Shown piece by piece: positions 53,655 through 64,000 of a DNA stretch of 64,000 nt (position 1 is the stretch's first letter; the number at the start of each line of letters is the position of its first letter). The stretch spans positions 546,843-610,842 of the forward strand of contig KZ627147.1 of NCBI GenBank assembly GCA_002917775.1, in the 5' to 3' direction. A model generated the notes under the pieces. It was not told where the DNA came from, ran no database searches, and saw only the letters and a program-made list of their open reading frames with translations. The DNA comes from Glaciozyma antarctica PI12. Its lineage: Eukaryota; Basidiomycota; Microbotryomycetes; Kriegeriales; Camptobasidiaceae. The position numbers and the translations under genes were made by a program.

Positions 53655-56600
53655 ATGGACGTGAGTCCTCTCCTCCCTCTCTCCCCCAGGCTCTAGCTGA
53701 TACAAGAGCTGCAGACGGACCTCTCACGAATTGAGGTCCCGCTGATCGAGCAGTGGTGCGAGGCTTGTCTTTCTCCCGTCGCTGTGGAGGTACGTCCCCC
53801 CTCTCTCCTCCCCCTCCCCCGAACAGCGCTGACTTCAACACAGAGAGAAGTCGCCCAGCGTCTCCTCCTCCAATTCCAGGTCCGTCCCTTCCTCCCCTCC
53901 CTTTTTTTTTATTGCGGGGGCTGATGGGAGAGGGTAGGAGGAAAAAGAGAGTTGGAGGGAGGTTCCGAGGATCTTGGGAGGGGGGAAGGAGGGGACGAGG
54001 GTGAGTGCGCTTTTTTTGGGTGTGGCGGGAGGGAGCGACGAGGTTGGGGGAGCGAGCGAGCGAGGGGCAGCGAGCGAGGAAGAGATTTGGTGTGGATGCG
54101 GTGGACGAGTGTGAAGCGGAGGTGGTGGTGCACACTCGATTCGACGTACGCCTGCTGACCCACTCCTACGCAGTTTTTCGCTCTCCAGATGTACGATCTT
54201 CCCCGCTCGCCAGTCGTTCTGGAACTGACCTATGCCCCTCTCAGTCTCGAGAAGCTCGTCACGAAGCGCTGGGGAACTATCCTCCCCTCCGATCGCTCCG
54301 GTACGTCCCTCTCCCTCGCTCAAGAACCTCGCTAACGAGGATCGCGCAGACGTGAGGAATTTCGTGGCGAATACGATTGGCGAGGCGGCTGCGAACAAGG
54401 AGACGCTGGCGGCGAATCGGTTATACGTGCGCAAATTGGATGCGGTGCTCGTTGAGGTGCGTGTTTCGGGGTCGGGGGAGGAGAGGAGCTGATGAGGAAC
54501 GCAGATTCTCAAGCATGATTGGCCGCATGATTGGCCAGAGTTTATTGATACGCTCCTGGCGAGCTCGCAGCTCGACGCGGCGCTGTGCGAGAATAACTTG
54601 GTCCTGCTCAGGATGCTGTCGGGTGCGTCCTTCCTTCCTTAACGAAGCTGCATGTTGAACGAGCGATCGCAGAGGAGATGCACACGTACTGGGAGGATCG
54701 AATGTCGTCTCACAAGATACACACCCTGCGTCAAGAACTCGTGCGGGATTCCTCCCTTCCTCCCGCTGCCACCTGCTGACGCCCCTTAGCAGTCGTCCGA
54801 AGTCTACAAGATCTTCCCACTCCTCACCAGCATCCTCGCTACCGTCGGCCAAGGACCGAGTGACACTCTTCAGAAAGCCGCCATCGACGCTGTCGCGCAC
54901 TTTATCGAATGGATTGACGACGACTGGATCGACAGTGCCCTCGTCAATTTGATCCTGCCTGTGCGTTCCTCCGTCCTTGGCTGCGATTGAGGAACTGACA
55001 CGGCGATGCAGTGCTTGGTGCATCCCGACCTGCAGCTTCCAGCGCTGAGAGTTCTTGCGCTGGTGGCGACGATGACGACAAGCGACGAATACGACGAGGA
55101 GGGTTCGAAAATGGGCTACCAGATCATGGGAGGGGTGGAAGCGATGATTCCTATCGACGAGGGTGTGCACTTTCCTCCTTCGAACTGGATCTCGCTCACT
55201 CGCTTTCGCAGCGAACGGGAGGACGTACGAATCGTGGCGCGAGACGGTGGATTCGGCGAATGTCAGTGCGCTTGCTACGCTTCTTACCAACCTGTGAGTT
55301 CTCTCTCAAGTCCCTGCGAAACGAGTGATGACCTCGCTCCCGACGCAGCGTCGGCCTTCATCTCGTCGCGTACGAGGACTGGGCAGCTCACGAACGCTTC
55401 CTCCGTCTCGTCCATCACTACCTCTACAAGCTCTCGCTCCTCGAGGAAAACGACGTCGTCAAAATCTGCTTCGAGTACGTCCTTCTCTCTCCTCGCGCCA
55501 GCTCCGCTAACGCGCGTCGCAGCTACTGGGTCAAACTCGTCGAATTCGTCCACGATGACCGGACGCGCCTCTCCGACGCTCCCTCGTACCTCAAGGCCTC
55601 TCCAACCGATCCCGACCCGCCTTCAGACCTTGCGATGCTCGCCAAATACACGTACGAGGGATGGGCGCCTCCGGACGGAGTGGGGTCGTCGGAACTGAGA
55701 GCTGTTATCGACAAGCGGATGCGGATGAAGCCTGTGTTGGATGATTTGAGGCAGGTGCTCATGGCGAGGATTGTCCCGCCGGCGGAGGTACGTTTCTCGT
55801 CGCTCGTGGAAGTGCGTGCTGAACTGATCGTTGAGGGGTAGGTGCATTACGCGGAGGGCGACGGCGATGCTGAGGGAGGGAGGGATAGCTTCACGGATAC
55901 GGAGAACCTCGCGCTTCATGCGATCATGAGGGACACTCTCGTCTACCTCAGCCATATCGACTTTTACAGCACTGTCGGCAGCATCAAAGCGAGTCTCGCA
56001 GACCAGGTTCGCTCCTTTCCTCTTCTCTCCCGGCACGTTCCTCGCTCACCCGCGCTCCCGCAGATCTCCGGCGTCGGCTTCTCACAAGATCAGCTCAACC
56101 GCCTCTGCTGGCTCATCGGAGCTCTCTCGACGCGCCTCATCGACCTCGGTCAAAACCAACGAGACCCTCTCGCCCTCGCTCTCGCTATCGACACCCGCCT
56201 CGGCATCCTCCCCACGGACCAGTCGGCGTGGTTCGTCGAGCTTGTCGAAGGACTCCTCACGCTCGCCGAATCGAGACCGGATCCGAAGGATAAGATGGAG
56301 GTCGACTGCAACGTCCTTTTCGTTCTCTCGCGGTACCCCAATTTCGTGCAGGACAACTTTGCGTTCCTCAAGTTGGCGCTCGAGAAGATCTTTGGGTTCC
56401 TCGAGGCGGCTGATCGAGGTTCGTTCGGTGCCGGCGAGGAGCGAGGATGGGGCTGACGATCCCTCGCAGTGCCCACGAGTGTTCTGGAGAGCGCGACCGA
56501 CACGTTTGCGATTTTAGCGTACTACTGCCGCGAGGAGCTTAGCGAAGTCCAGCCTGGCGAGTCGGAGTCCCTCCTCGACTACCTCCTCAGGGACAAGCTT

Positions 56601-58594
56601 TCGCAGCTGCTCGTCAAACTCGACAAGAACGTCGAGCAGGTGCGTTTTTTGGCCTTCATGCTCGCGTCATACCTTGCTGACGACGTCGAATCTCTGCAGC
56701 TTCAGTCCGTCTACAGCTCATTGGGCTCTGTGATCCGACATCGCGGCGAAGGAGAGTGGACCGACGAGAGGCTCGCACGCCTTTTCGCGCAGCCCAATCA
56801 AGCAGTGCGTGCCCATCTTCCTCGCGAGCAATGGAAGCTCACGATATCCCTGCTCGCAGCTCTCCGATATCGTCAACCTGCTTCGCACCAACCCCGACGC
56901 TCTCAGCGAGCCAGCGACGTCTCACGCCGTCTACAAAATCTTGCGCCTCAACTCCGCCGTCACCCTCTCCCTTCGATCCTGCGTCGCGCCACAGCTCTTC
57001 CTCATCTACCCTCAACTCCCAATCATCTACCATCAAGCGAGCGTCCTCATTACCGGCGCCACCGCTCAATTGGGCCTCGCTGCCGCAGAGCACTCGACGA
57101 TTCGCGCCCTTCGCTTCGTGCGAAAGCAGGTCCTATTCCTAACGAGCCTTTACCTCGTCGGCGTGCACAGCGATACGGTGCATGGGATTTCGGGAGTCGC
57201 ACCGACGTCGAACAGGCTCGAGCAGCTGATCGAGGAGATCATCCCTTCGCTCGCTGCCGTCGTTCTCCCCGACCTGGCAACGAGTCTTCCCGAGTTGGTC
57301 GAGATACAAGCCGTCGAGTTCGTCGACCTGATTCTCCACCAGATTGGCGTGCGTCCTTTCTCTCCATCGTCGGCTCCCTGCGAGACTGACCTTTGCTTTC
57401 GACAGGGCATCATTCCTCAATCCCTCGTCGCGCAGCTCATCGACCCCATCTTGGAGCTCATGGTTCGACTCGCCGAATCGAGATCGCTTGAAGACTTTAC
57501 CGATTTGCGTCGAGCGGGGTACTTTGCGATGGCGTTCGCGACGAGCACGCGGCTTTTGCGTAAGTCGTTCCTCGCCTCCCTCGTCGCCTCTTCTGACGCG
57601 TAGTCTCCGCAGGCGTCGAGTACCTCAATCCAGCTGCTCAGATGCAGCTCGTCGATCTCTGCGTGTACGGAATGCACGTCGCCAATCGCGACGTAGCGAA
57701 GAACGCCTTAGTGTGAGCTTCTCATTCGCTCGTTTCCATCGACGAAGCAGGCTGACCTTGACGCAGCATGTGCTACCACCTCTTCAGCTGCTGCGCTCCC
57801 GTTATCTTTGTCCCTCGAGGGGAGCCAGTTCCGCCCGAACTCGCTTTCGACCTCTTCCACACGCACGTTCGTCGGATTCTCGAAAACGTCTGGATCGTCA
57901 TGACCAACAGCGAGCACAAGAACAGTACGCATCTTCGTTTCTCTCGATCTCTCCGTCGCTAACCTCGCGACAGCTTTCGAGAATCAAACGCCCGTCATCG
58001 CACGCGTCTTCGAGATCCTTTACCGCCACCCTACGCCACTTTTCGAGGACTTGAAGTACGAAAAGGGAGTTTCGAACGAGGAATGGATGCGAAGGTGGTT
58101 CTACGATTCGATCGTCAGGACGTTCCCTCAGCTCGAAGGGTACATCGCTCAGATCTTCCATCACGCTCCTCGACTAACTCATCTTCCTCTCCTCGTAGTC
58201 AGGAAGACGCCGTCGGGAACCTCTTCGAGAAGCTCTGGAAACTCCCGCGTCGCAACACCCAGCGTTCGTCTCCGTCGCTCCCTCCTGCTCACTTCGCTAA
58301 CGTGCTTTTTCCAGAGGAAGACCGATTCGGAATCGCCCTTCGCGGTTTCCTCCTCGACTTGAGCCAGTTTCGTGGAGGGGACAACTCGGCGCTTTACCTC
58401 GAAGCGAAGGAGGAGGAGCAGCGACGCTTGGCTGAGGCGCGTCAAGCGAGGATGAAGCTCGTTCCTGGGCTCGAGCAGATTAAGAAGGTGCACATTTCGA
58501 GCTGAAAGTTGCGGGGTTCAACTGACGTGCGCTTTCGTAGCCGCCGGACGGGTTCCAAGGACAGCAGTTGACGCTCGCTGTCGACGAGTCTTGA
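53655..58594 (+). CDS. Divergent exportin-1 (CRM1/XPO1) family protein
   Basis: ATG at 53655 followed two codons later by an intron; the TGA is at 58592-58594. The spliced order parallels CRM1: DLSRIEVPLIEQWCEACLSP; SWREVPRILGG; FFALQMYD; LVTKRWGTILPSDRSDVRNF; ILKHDWPHDWPEFIDTLLAS; LCENNLVLLRMLSEE; FEYWVKLVEFVHDD; HAIMRDTLVYLSHIDFYSTV; LNRLCWLIGALSTR; FVLSRYPNFVQDNFAFLKLA; VLESATDTFAILAYYCREEL. The C-terminal half is YFAMAFATSTRLLRVEYLNP, FEILYRHPTPLFED, FGIALRGFLLDLSQFRGGDN, ALYLEAKEEEQRRLAEARQA. HEAT-repeat exportin-1 carries NES cargo with RanGTP. Conservation is lower than I expect for a fungal CRM1: the usual LQPQQVHTFYEAVG stretch is VEQLQSVYSSLGSVI here. It may be a second, fast-evolving paralogue. 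Over 20 short introns. Confidence 0.8.
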
Positions 58595-59006
58595 GCGAGC
58601 GAGGTCGCGCTTTCAGTCTTCCTTTTGTACCTCCGTCGGCCACGTTTTTCGTAGACATTCAGTAGTATACCCTGCATAGTCGGTAATGGACATAGGACGT
58701 TGCGGACAGAGAAACGATGACGCCTCGAAGTCCGAGGAGCGGAGAGCTTCCATCCAAGCTGACTGCTGCCGAGCCCGACCACAGGTTCTTCGTCTCAGGC
58801 ATCCTCTGAGCCTGGTACACATATCAAAAACGAACGAGGAGCAGCCAGGCCGTCGAGGCGTCGTCGCTGGGAGCTGTGGAGAGAGAGCGCCGCGTCTGCT
58901 CGAATCTGCCTCTCGGTTTGCTACGACAATCTCCGCTTCAAGTATACCTTTCCAAACTAGTCTGTAATGCAACCAATACGCCATCTGCTTATACAATCCT
59001 CCCTCC
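58595..59006. other. Convergent 3' flanks of exportin and nucleoporin genes
   Basis: Both neighbouring genes end here. It contains their 3' UTRs. No other feature is seen. Confidence 0.4.
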
Positions 59007-62000
59007 TCAACGCCTCTTCCGCATCGGCGCAATCTTCCGTCCCCCCTTGCCAGGACTCTCATCCCCTCCGCTCCCAAGGTTGAACATCGCTCCACCCGTC
59101 GGCGTCCCCGGCACACTCCCCGGCGGCGGCGCTCCCGCCCCAAACGCGAACGGCGCAGGCTGAGCCGCCCCGAACCCCGCTCCGAACGCGAACCCACTCG
59201 AGGGCGCAGGCGCTGCCCCGAACGCGGGTGGTGCGGACGTAGGCGTTCCAAAGGCAAAGGGTGCGGCGGAGGCGGTGGGAGGTGCGGGTTGGCCGAAGGA
59301 GAACGCTCCTGCTGGGGCCGCGCCGAAGGGGGATGCGGCAGGCGTGCTTGCTCCGAAAGGCGAGGCGGTCCCGTTCGAGCTCCCAAATGTCGACATCGGC
59401 GCGCTCTGCCCTCCTCCGAAGAGGTTCGACGGAGGAACTGCTCCGAATGCGAAGGGAGGCGCACCACTCGTCGGCGTCGTCGCTCCCGATCCTGGCGCTG
59501 CGCCAAAGAGGTTCGCTCCAGAAGACGCTCCTCCGCCGAATTTGTTGGCAGGAGGCGCGCTGCTGGTCGATCCGAAGGCGAAGGGGGCGGAGGAGGATGC
59601 GGTGGGGGCGGGAGCGGGAGCGCCAAAGTTGAACGCTCCGGTCGCGGGGGATTGGGGTGCGGGGGAGGTGGCGGCGGAAGACGCGGCGGATCCAAAGGCG
59701 CCGAAAGGGGTTGCTGCTGCCGGCGCACCGAAGAGCGAGGAACCGCTCGAGGTAGCTCCGAACGAGGGAGGAACGACCTTCGCCGCTGATGCCGCTCCGA
59801 ATCCTCCAAACGTTCCTGCGCTGCTCCCGTTCGTCGCTCCGGCTCCAAAGAGGTTCGTCGAAGGCGGTGCGGCAGCCGGTGCGCCGAACGAGAAGGACGT
59901 CGGCGCTGCTGCGGGGGGAGCGACGGCCGTCGGAGGCGCAGACGACTCGTCCTCCATCCCGCTGTCCTCGTCCGCATCCTCAATCGCTGGTGCTGCGCCG
60001 AAGCCGCCGAAGCTGGGTGCTGCAGCAGGGGCGGAAGGGGCGGAGGGAGCGTTGAAGGCGAACGGGGAGGGCTTGTCGACTTTTTGGGGAGTCGCGGGGG
60101 TGGTGCCGAAGCTGAAAGAGGGAGGGGCGGTGGCGGCGGGGGGTGGCGGTCGGCTTGAAGGCGAAAGGGGAGGCGGCTCCAGTGGTCGCGGAGGTGGTGT
60201 CCTTCTTCTGTGAATCGAAACGATCAGCACTTCGTCTCGCTCCATCGCACAAGCTACTGACCTCTCCCTCAGCAGGCTTGCTCCCGAACATCCCTCCACT
60301 CGCGCCAGTTCCAAATCCACCAAAGCTCGGTGCTGGCGCAGACACGGGCGGCAACGTCGCTCCGTTCTCCTCGACGATCTTGGCGATGGGCTTCCTGAAC
60401 GCCGCAAACGGGTTCGCAGCGACCTCCTTCTTCTCCTCCTCCTTCTTCTCCACCTTCTCCACAGGCTGAGCGACCGGTGCGCCGAACGAGAACGGTGCGG
60501 CGACAGCGGGGGGAGGAGAGGGCGCAGAAGTCTTCTCGGCGAGGACGGCGCCGAAGAAGTTGGGCTTGGTAGTCGAGGGGGATCCGAAGAGAGAGGGCGT
60601 GGGCGTAGTCGAGGGCTTGGAGAAGAAGTCGGAGGAGGTGGAGGAGGTGAGAGCGGGGGCGGCGGGCTTGGGGATGGGGACGGTGGAGGCGAAGGAGAAG
60701 GATGGGGCGGTGGTGGCTGGTGCGGGAGGGGCGGCGAAGGAGAAGGATGGTGTGGGGGCAGCAGCCGCAGGGGCCAATCGACTCGCGAGGCTGTTCGACT
60801 CGACCTTGCTCGTCTCCGGCTCGACCTTCTTCGCCACCGTCGTCGCCGCGGGTCCGAAGCTGAAGTTTGCGGGAAAGGCCATCGGCGGTAGCTTGATCTT
60901 GCCGAGCTCGCCTTCGTCGACAGGTGGAAGGTCCTCCTCCCTCGCCGAAAAGACCTTGGCGGAAGTCGTGTGTGCGCGAGAGTTGTGGGATCGGCCGGGG
61001 CGGAGGGAGGAAGGTGCTGGGGCTGCTTTGGGAGCGGCGACGGGGAGGGGAGGAGGAGAGAGGGCTTTGGCGGCAGGGAGGGGAGGGGCGGGCGACTTGC
61101 TTCGGCGAGTCGAGCGGGAAGGGAGCGACTCCATGTCCTGATCCCGTGCACTGCGACCGTCCTCCTCCTCCTCCGTGTCTATCCTCGCGCGTCCCTTGCC
61201 CTTCGACTTCCTCGTCGACATCGGCGGAGGAGGTGCAAGAGCCTTGCCCTTCCCCTTCGCCGCCTCCTTGACCATACTCCTCGTCTTCCTCCTCGGCGCG
61301 TCCTCCTCAATCTGTCGTCCCTCCCTCCTCTCCCGCTCCTCCTCCTCATCAAACTCGCGCTCAATCTCCCTCCGTCGCTCGCGCCTCTCCTCAGCCTCGA
61401 CGCGCTCCCTCTCCCGCTCTTCTCGCTCCTCGCGGTCCTCCTGCTCTCGCTTCGCTCGCCGCTCCTCCCTCGCACGGAAGACGCTGCTTAAGCCCGTGCC
61501 TTCGCGAGCTTCTCCACCGCGGGGGTTCGCACGACGGGTGTAGGGCGAAAGAGGAGTTGACATGCTGTGGCTGAGACGAGAGGTCGCGCTGGGGGTGGGG
61601 ACGTTGATCTGCTTTGGCTGCTACGGGGTCAGCTCGTGTGGTGAGCGGAGAGAGAGGCGGCGTACCCGGACTGCACCGCGCTTGGCTTCTCCTAAGGGCG
61701 TTCGACCCATCCCTTCGAGGACTTCGAGGATCCGCTCCGCCTCGTTCTTGGGCAACGGTGCTGCGTCCCTGTTCCCGATACTATCAGCTCCACTCCCACC
61801 TGAAAGCCCTCGTAGAACGCACCTCTCCCTCTCGCGCTCCCTCTGCTCCCGACTGATCAAGCCCTCCTTGGGATCCCACACGAGCATCTTCTTCCTCGCC
61901 CTCTCCTCCCCCCTCCCCACGCCAGGGTTGAGCGGGCTCCCCCTCCTCCCAAAGTCTGCATCCGATCGGGGCGGACTCCCAGCCTCAGAGTAATGCGGTC

Positions 62001-62892
62001 GCTTGCTCCCTGATCCACTGACGCTCCCTGCCGTCGAGCGGGGGAGGGAGGCGGCGTAAGGGAAGAGGGCGTGTCCAGATGATGAGGGTGCAGGAGAGCG
62101 AGCGGCAAATGGAGAACGGGAGGTGAGGCCGTACGAGGGGGATCGTGGGCCAAAGGAGGGGGAGGCGGGACCGCTAAAGTTGAAGGCCGACATGGAGGTG
62201 GCGAGCGTGTTGCGGGTGGGGGAGGGGGAACGGTTGGCGTAGGAGATGGACGAGAGGGCGGGGGACGCGTTGCGGGAGCGTGATTGGAAAGCGGGGCGGG
62301 GAGGAGGAGGGTTGAGGACGAGGGTCGAGTGAGTTGAGCGAGGTTGGCGGGAGGCGGGAGGGGGAAGGGCGAGGGCGGAGAGGGACGAGGTACGGGGGAT
62401 GTTCTGGTGCGGAGGGGCGAGGGAGGTCGCTACGCTGGTGGAGGAGGGGAGTCCTCGCCCTCGCGGCGCTCCCGTCGCCTGTAGTGACGACTCGGACGAA
62501 GCGAGGTCGGCTACGCTCTGCGAACGAGCGATGTTCTGCTTGCTCCCGCTCCGAAAGAGGAACCCCAGCGCTCGCCCTGGCAGTCCCTTGACCATACTCA
62601 CGAGCCCGCCGTGGACGTGACCGTGTTCGTTCGCGGCCGTAGCGCTGGCCTCCTCGATCCGCTGCTCCGCCACTCCAGTTGCACCGCGTGCTGTCCGTCG
62701 AACGTAGGGAGAGAACCCAGGTCCACTCGTCTTGCCTCCAATCGATCCCAGAGCGCGTCCTGATCGAGTTGTGATGGGAGAGTTGAGGAGGGTCGAGGTG
62801 GAGGCGGATCGAGACATGCTGCCGAGTTGGTCCCTTCGCCGTTGGGCTCCGCTCGCCGGCGCCGTTGGCGTGTAGTTGTCCGTGTAGCTCAT
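59007..62892 (-). CDS. FG-repeat nucleoporin (NUP1/NUP124/NUP153/POM121-like)
   Basis: ATG at 62890-62892 (MSYTDNYTPTAPASGAQRRR), TGA at 59007-59009. The N-terminal third is Ser/Pro/Arg-rich with a short amphipathic-looking stretch (SMVKGLPGRALGFLFRSGSK) and KKMLVWDPKEGLISREQ, then a helix ERILEVLEGMGRTPLGEAKR. A highly charged region follows (EEREERERERVEAEERRERR) with basic NLS-like segments. From about 60900 down there are many FG, FSFG and GGFG motifs (FSFGPAATT, SFSFGTTPAT, FGGFGAAPAIED, NLFGAGATNG). It ends ESPGKGGRKIAPMRKRR, a basic C-terminus seen in nuclear-basket FG-Nups. It binds karyopherins in the pore; the basket side is suggested by architecture. Only three or so introns, unlike its neighbours. 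Exact orthology is open. Confidence 0.85.
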
Positions 62893-63874
62893 CCTGGCCT
62901 GAGTGGCGGGCGAGGGGGGGAGCCGACGGGGAGGAAGGGGGCGGGGAGGAGCAGAAGAAATAACTTCCTTCTTTCGCTCTTAGGCCCCTTCTCTCAACAT
63001 CGACACGCTCTCCAAGTGACTGTCCTTTGGGGTGCTCCTGGGCTACAGACTACTAGCTCCGAGTGCGACGCTCTTCGAGCTTCCAGCGGTCGTACTCCCA
63101 AGCTGAACGGGAGAGTCTCCCTCGAGCTCATCTCCACCGAGTCAGCACTGTCAGCGGACCGGACTACCAGCCTCTCTGCGGTTTCCAGCGCCACGTTTCG
63201 TCAATGGGCTGCCCTCCAGAGCTTTTCTGCTGGTGGATTCGTTCTCAGCGACCTCTTCGCTGGCGTACACCGTCAATCACCACCGGTCTGTCTTCTCTTC
63301 TATGGCACAAGGACGAGCAGATTCACGTTTATCATTCGACGAGCTTGACGAAAACTGGAAAGGAGCCGGCTTGCAGACTTGGGGTGGGGAAGAGGTGGAA
63401 AGCGAGAAAGTTGAAAGGGCAGTCGGGAGGAATGCGTGCTATATTGTATCGGAGCTTCTCCCTGATTCAGGCTGTGGCCAGAATACTGCTCTATTACTCT
63501 GCTGTCAGTTTGCCCGCTTGATGCGGTGATAGAGCGTCGATCAAGCTGCGAGGAATGAGGATTGCGAGAAGTTTGGGCTTTTCCGTTAAACTCTCGCTTC
63601 TGCTCTTCTCCACCGCATCTTCTCGGGCTGTCGTTTGCACGCCAGCTCTGGATATACGAGCGGTCAAAATTGGCTCCACTTCAGAAGGCGGCAGCGCCTG
63701 TCCGGCGCTGCGAGGAATGTACCTCAAGGCGACTTTGAGCAAAGCAGCTCAAGGTGCTCTGTTCTCGAAGGAGGGCGCGGACAGGGAGGAGTAGAGTTCG
63801 GTGGACGTGCTGGTGGAGGAGGAGCTGGAGGCGTTCCGGGCGGCTTGGAGGGAGGCGGCGGAGGTGGCGGCGCG
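62893..63874. other. Right-edge region, no secure gene
   Basis: The first part is the nucleoporin promoter. Short ATG-led open frames occur at 63302 (MAQGRADSRLSFDELDENWK) and 63555 (MRIARSLGFSVKLSLLLFST), without recognisable domains. The last 80 bases before the gap read as EEELEAFRAAWREAAEVAA in one frame and could be an exon of a gene hidden in the gap. Confidence 0.35.
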
Positions 63875-64000
63875 NNNNNNNNNNNNNNNNNNNNNNNNNN
63901 NNNNNNNNNNNNNNNNNNNNNNNNNNNNNNNNNNNNNNNNNNNNNNNNNNNNNNNNNNNNNNNNNNNNNNNNNNNNNNNNNNNNNNNNNNNNNNNNNNNN
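63875..64000. other. Assembly gap (N)
   Basis: Undetermined bases run to the end of the window. Confidence 0.95.

Noticed and set aside
59275-60213. 312-codon plus-strand open frame rich in Gly, Ala and Pro
   Set aside because: Antisense shadow of the FG-nucleoporin repeats.

Overview
This window is GC-rich nuclear DNA of a basidiomycete yeast, most likely a red yeast of the Sporidiobolales (Rhodotorula/Rhodosporidium/Sporobolomyces type). The evidence is dense gene packing on both strands, many short introns (about 45-70 nt) with GTGCGT/GTACGT donors, a near-invariant GCTGAC/GCTGAT branch site and a CGCAG-like acceptor, and the protein repertoire. It is a draft assembly: there are N gaps at 45686-46295 and 63875-64000 and isolated Ns near 27.5 and 30.3 kb. 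Several otherwise good genes carry one- or two-base frame breaks, often at homopolymers, so broken genes here must be read with caution. Start codons were judged from real ATGs and splice signals.

Layout. 0-1.7 kb: 3' part of an unrecognised multi-exon gene. 2.0-6.8 kb: two minus-strand F-box genes (copies A and B). 6.9-10.7 kb: an IMPACT-family protein, an F-box/leucine-rich protein and GINS subunit PSF2. 10.9-13.5 kb: tandem short-chain dehydrogenases with intron-split start codons. 13.7-16.9 kb: a secreted alpha/beta hydrolase. 18.6-19.3 kb: a small secreted Kex2-type repeat precursor, the most interesting locus. 20.6-27.1 kb: OPT oligopeptide transporter, ATG8 and a RAD57/XRCC3-like recombinase. 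27.2-29.5 kb: a divergent ABC ATPase and UPF0014 permease pair (FetAB / STAR1-STAR2 type). 29.7-32.2 kb: F-box copy C, apparently broken. 32.4-37.7 kb: GpsA-type glycerol-3-phosphate dehydrogenase and YME2. 37.9-40.4 kb: F-box copy D. 40.9-43.1 kb: a damaged unknown gene. 43.4-46.6 kb: F-box copy E, an assembly gap and the 3' end of a second ABC ATPase, which is an inverted partial copy of the 27-30 kb block. 46.9-53 kb: GPI15/PIG-H, EAF7, a histidine phosphatase, an unknown gene and the zinc-knuckle protein GIS2. 53.7-62.9 kb: a divergent exportin-1 and an FG-nucleoporin.

There is no operon-like organisation, but some neighbours are functionally suggestive. The ABC ATPase and UPF0014 permease share a 181-bp divergent promoter and would form one transporter. 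Exportin and FG-nucleoporin are convergent nuclear-transport genes. Five related F-box genes plus one F-box/LRR gene within 45 kb mark a locally expanded family. The secreted precursor has signal peptide, KR sites and four exon-sized repeats with core RQWGKPRPIS, and it resembles alpha-factor-like fungal pheromone or Kex2-processed peptide precursors.
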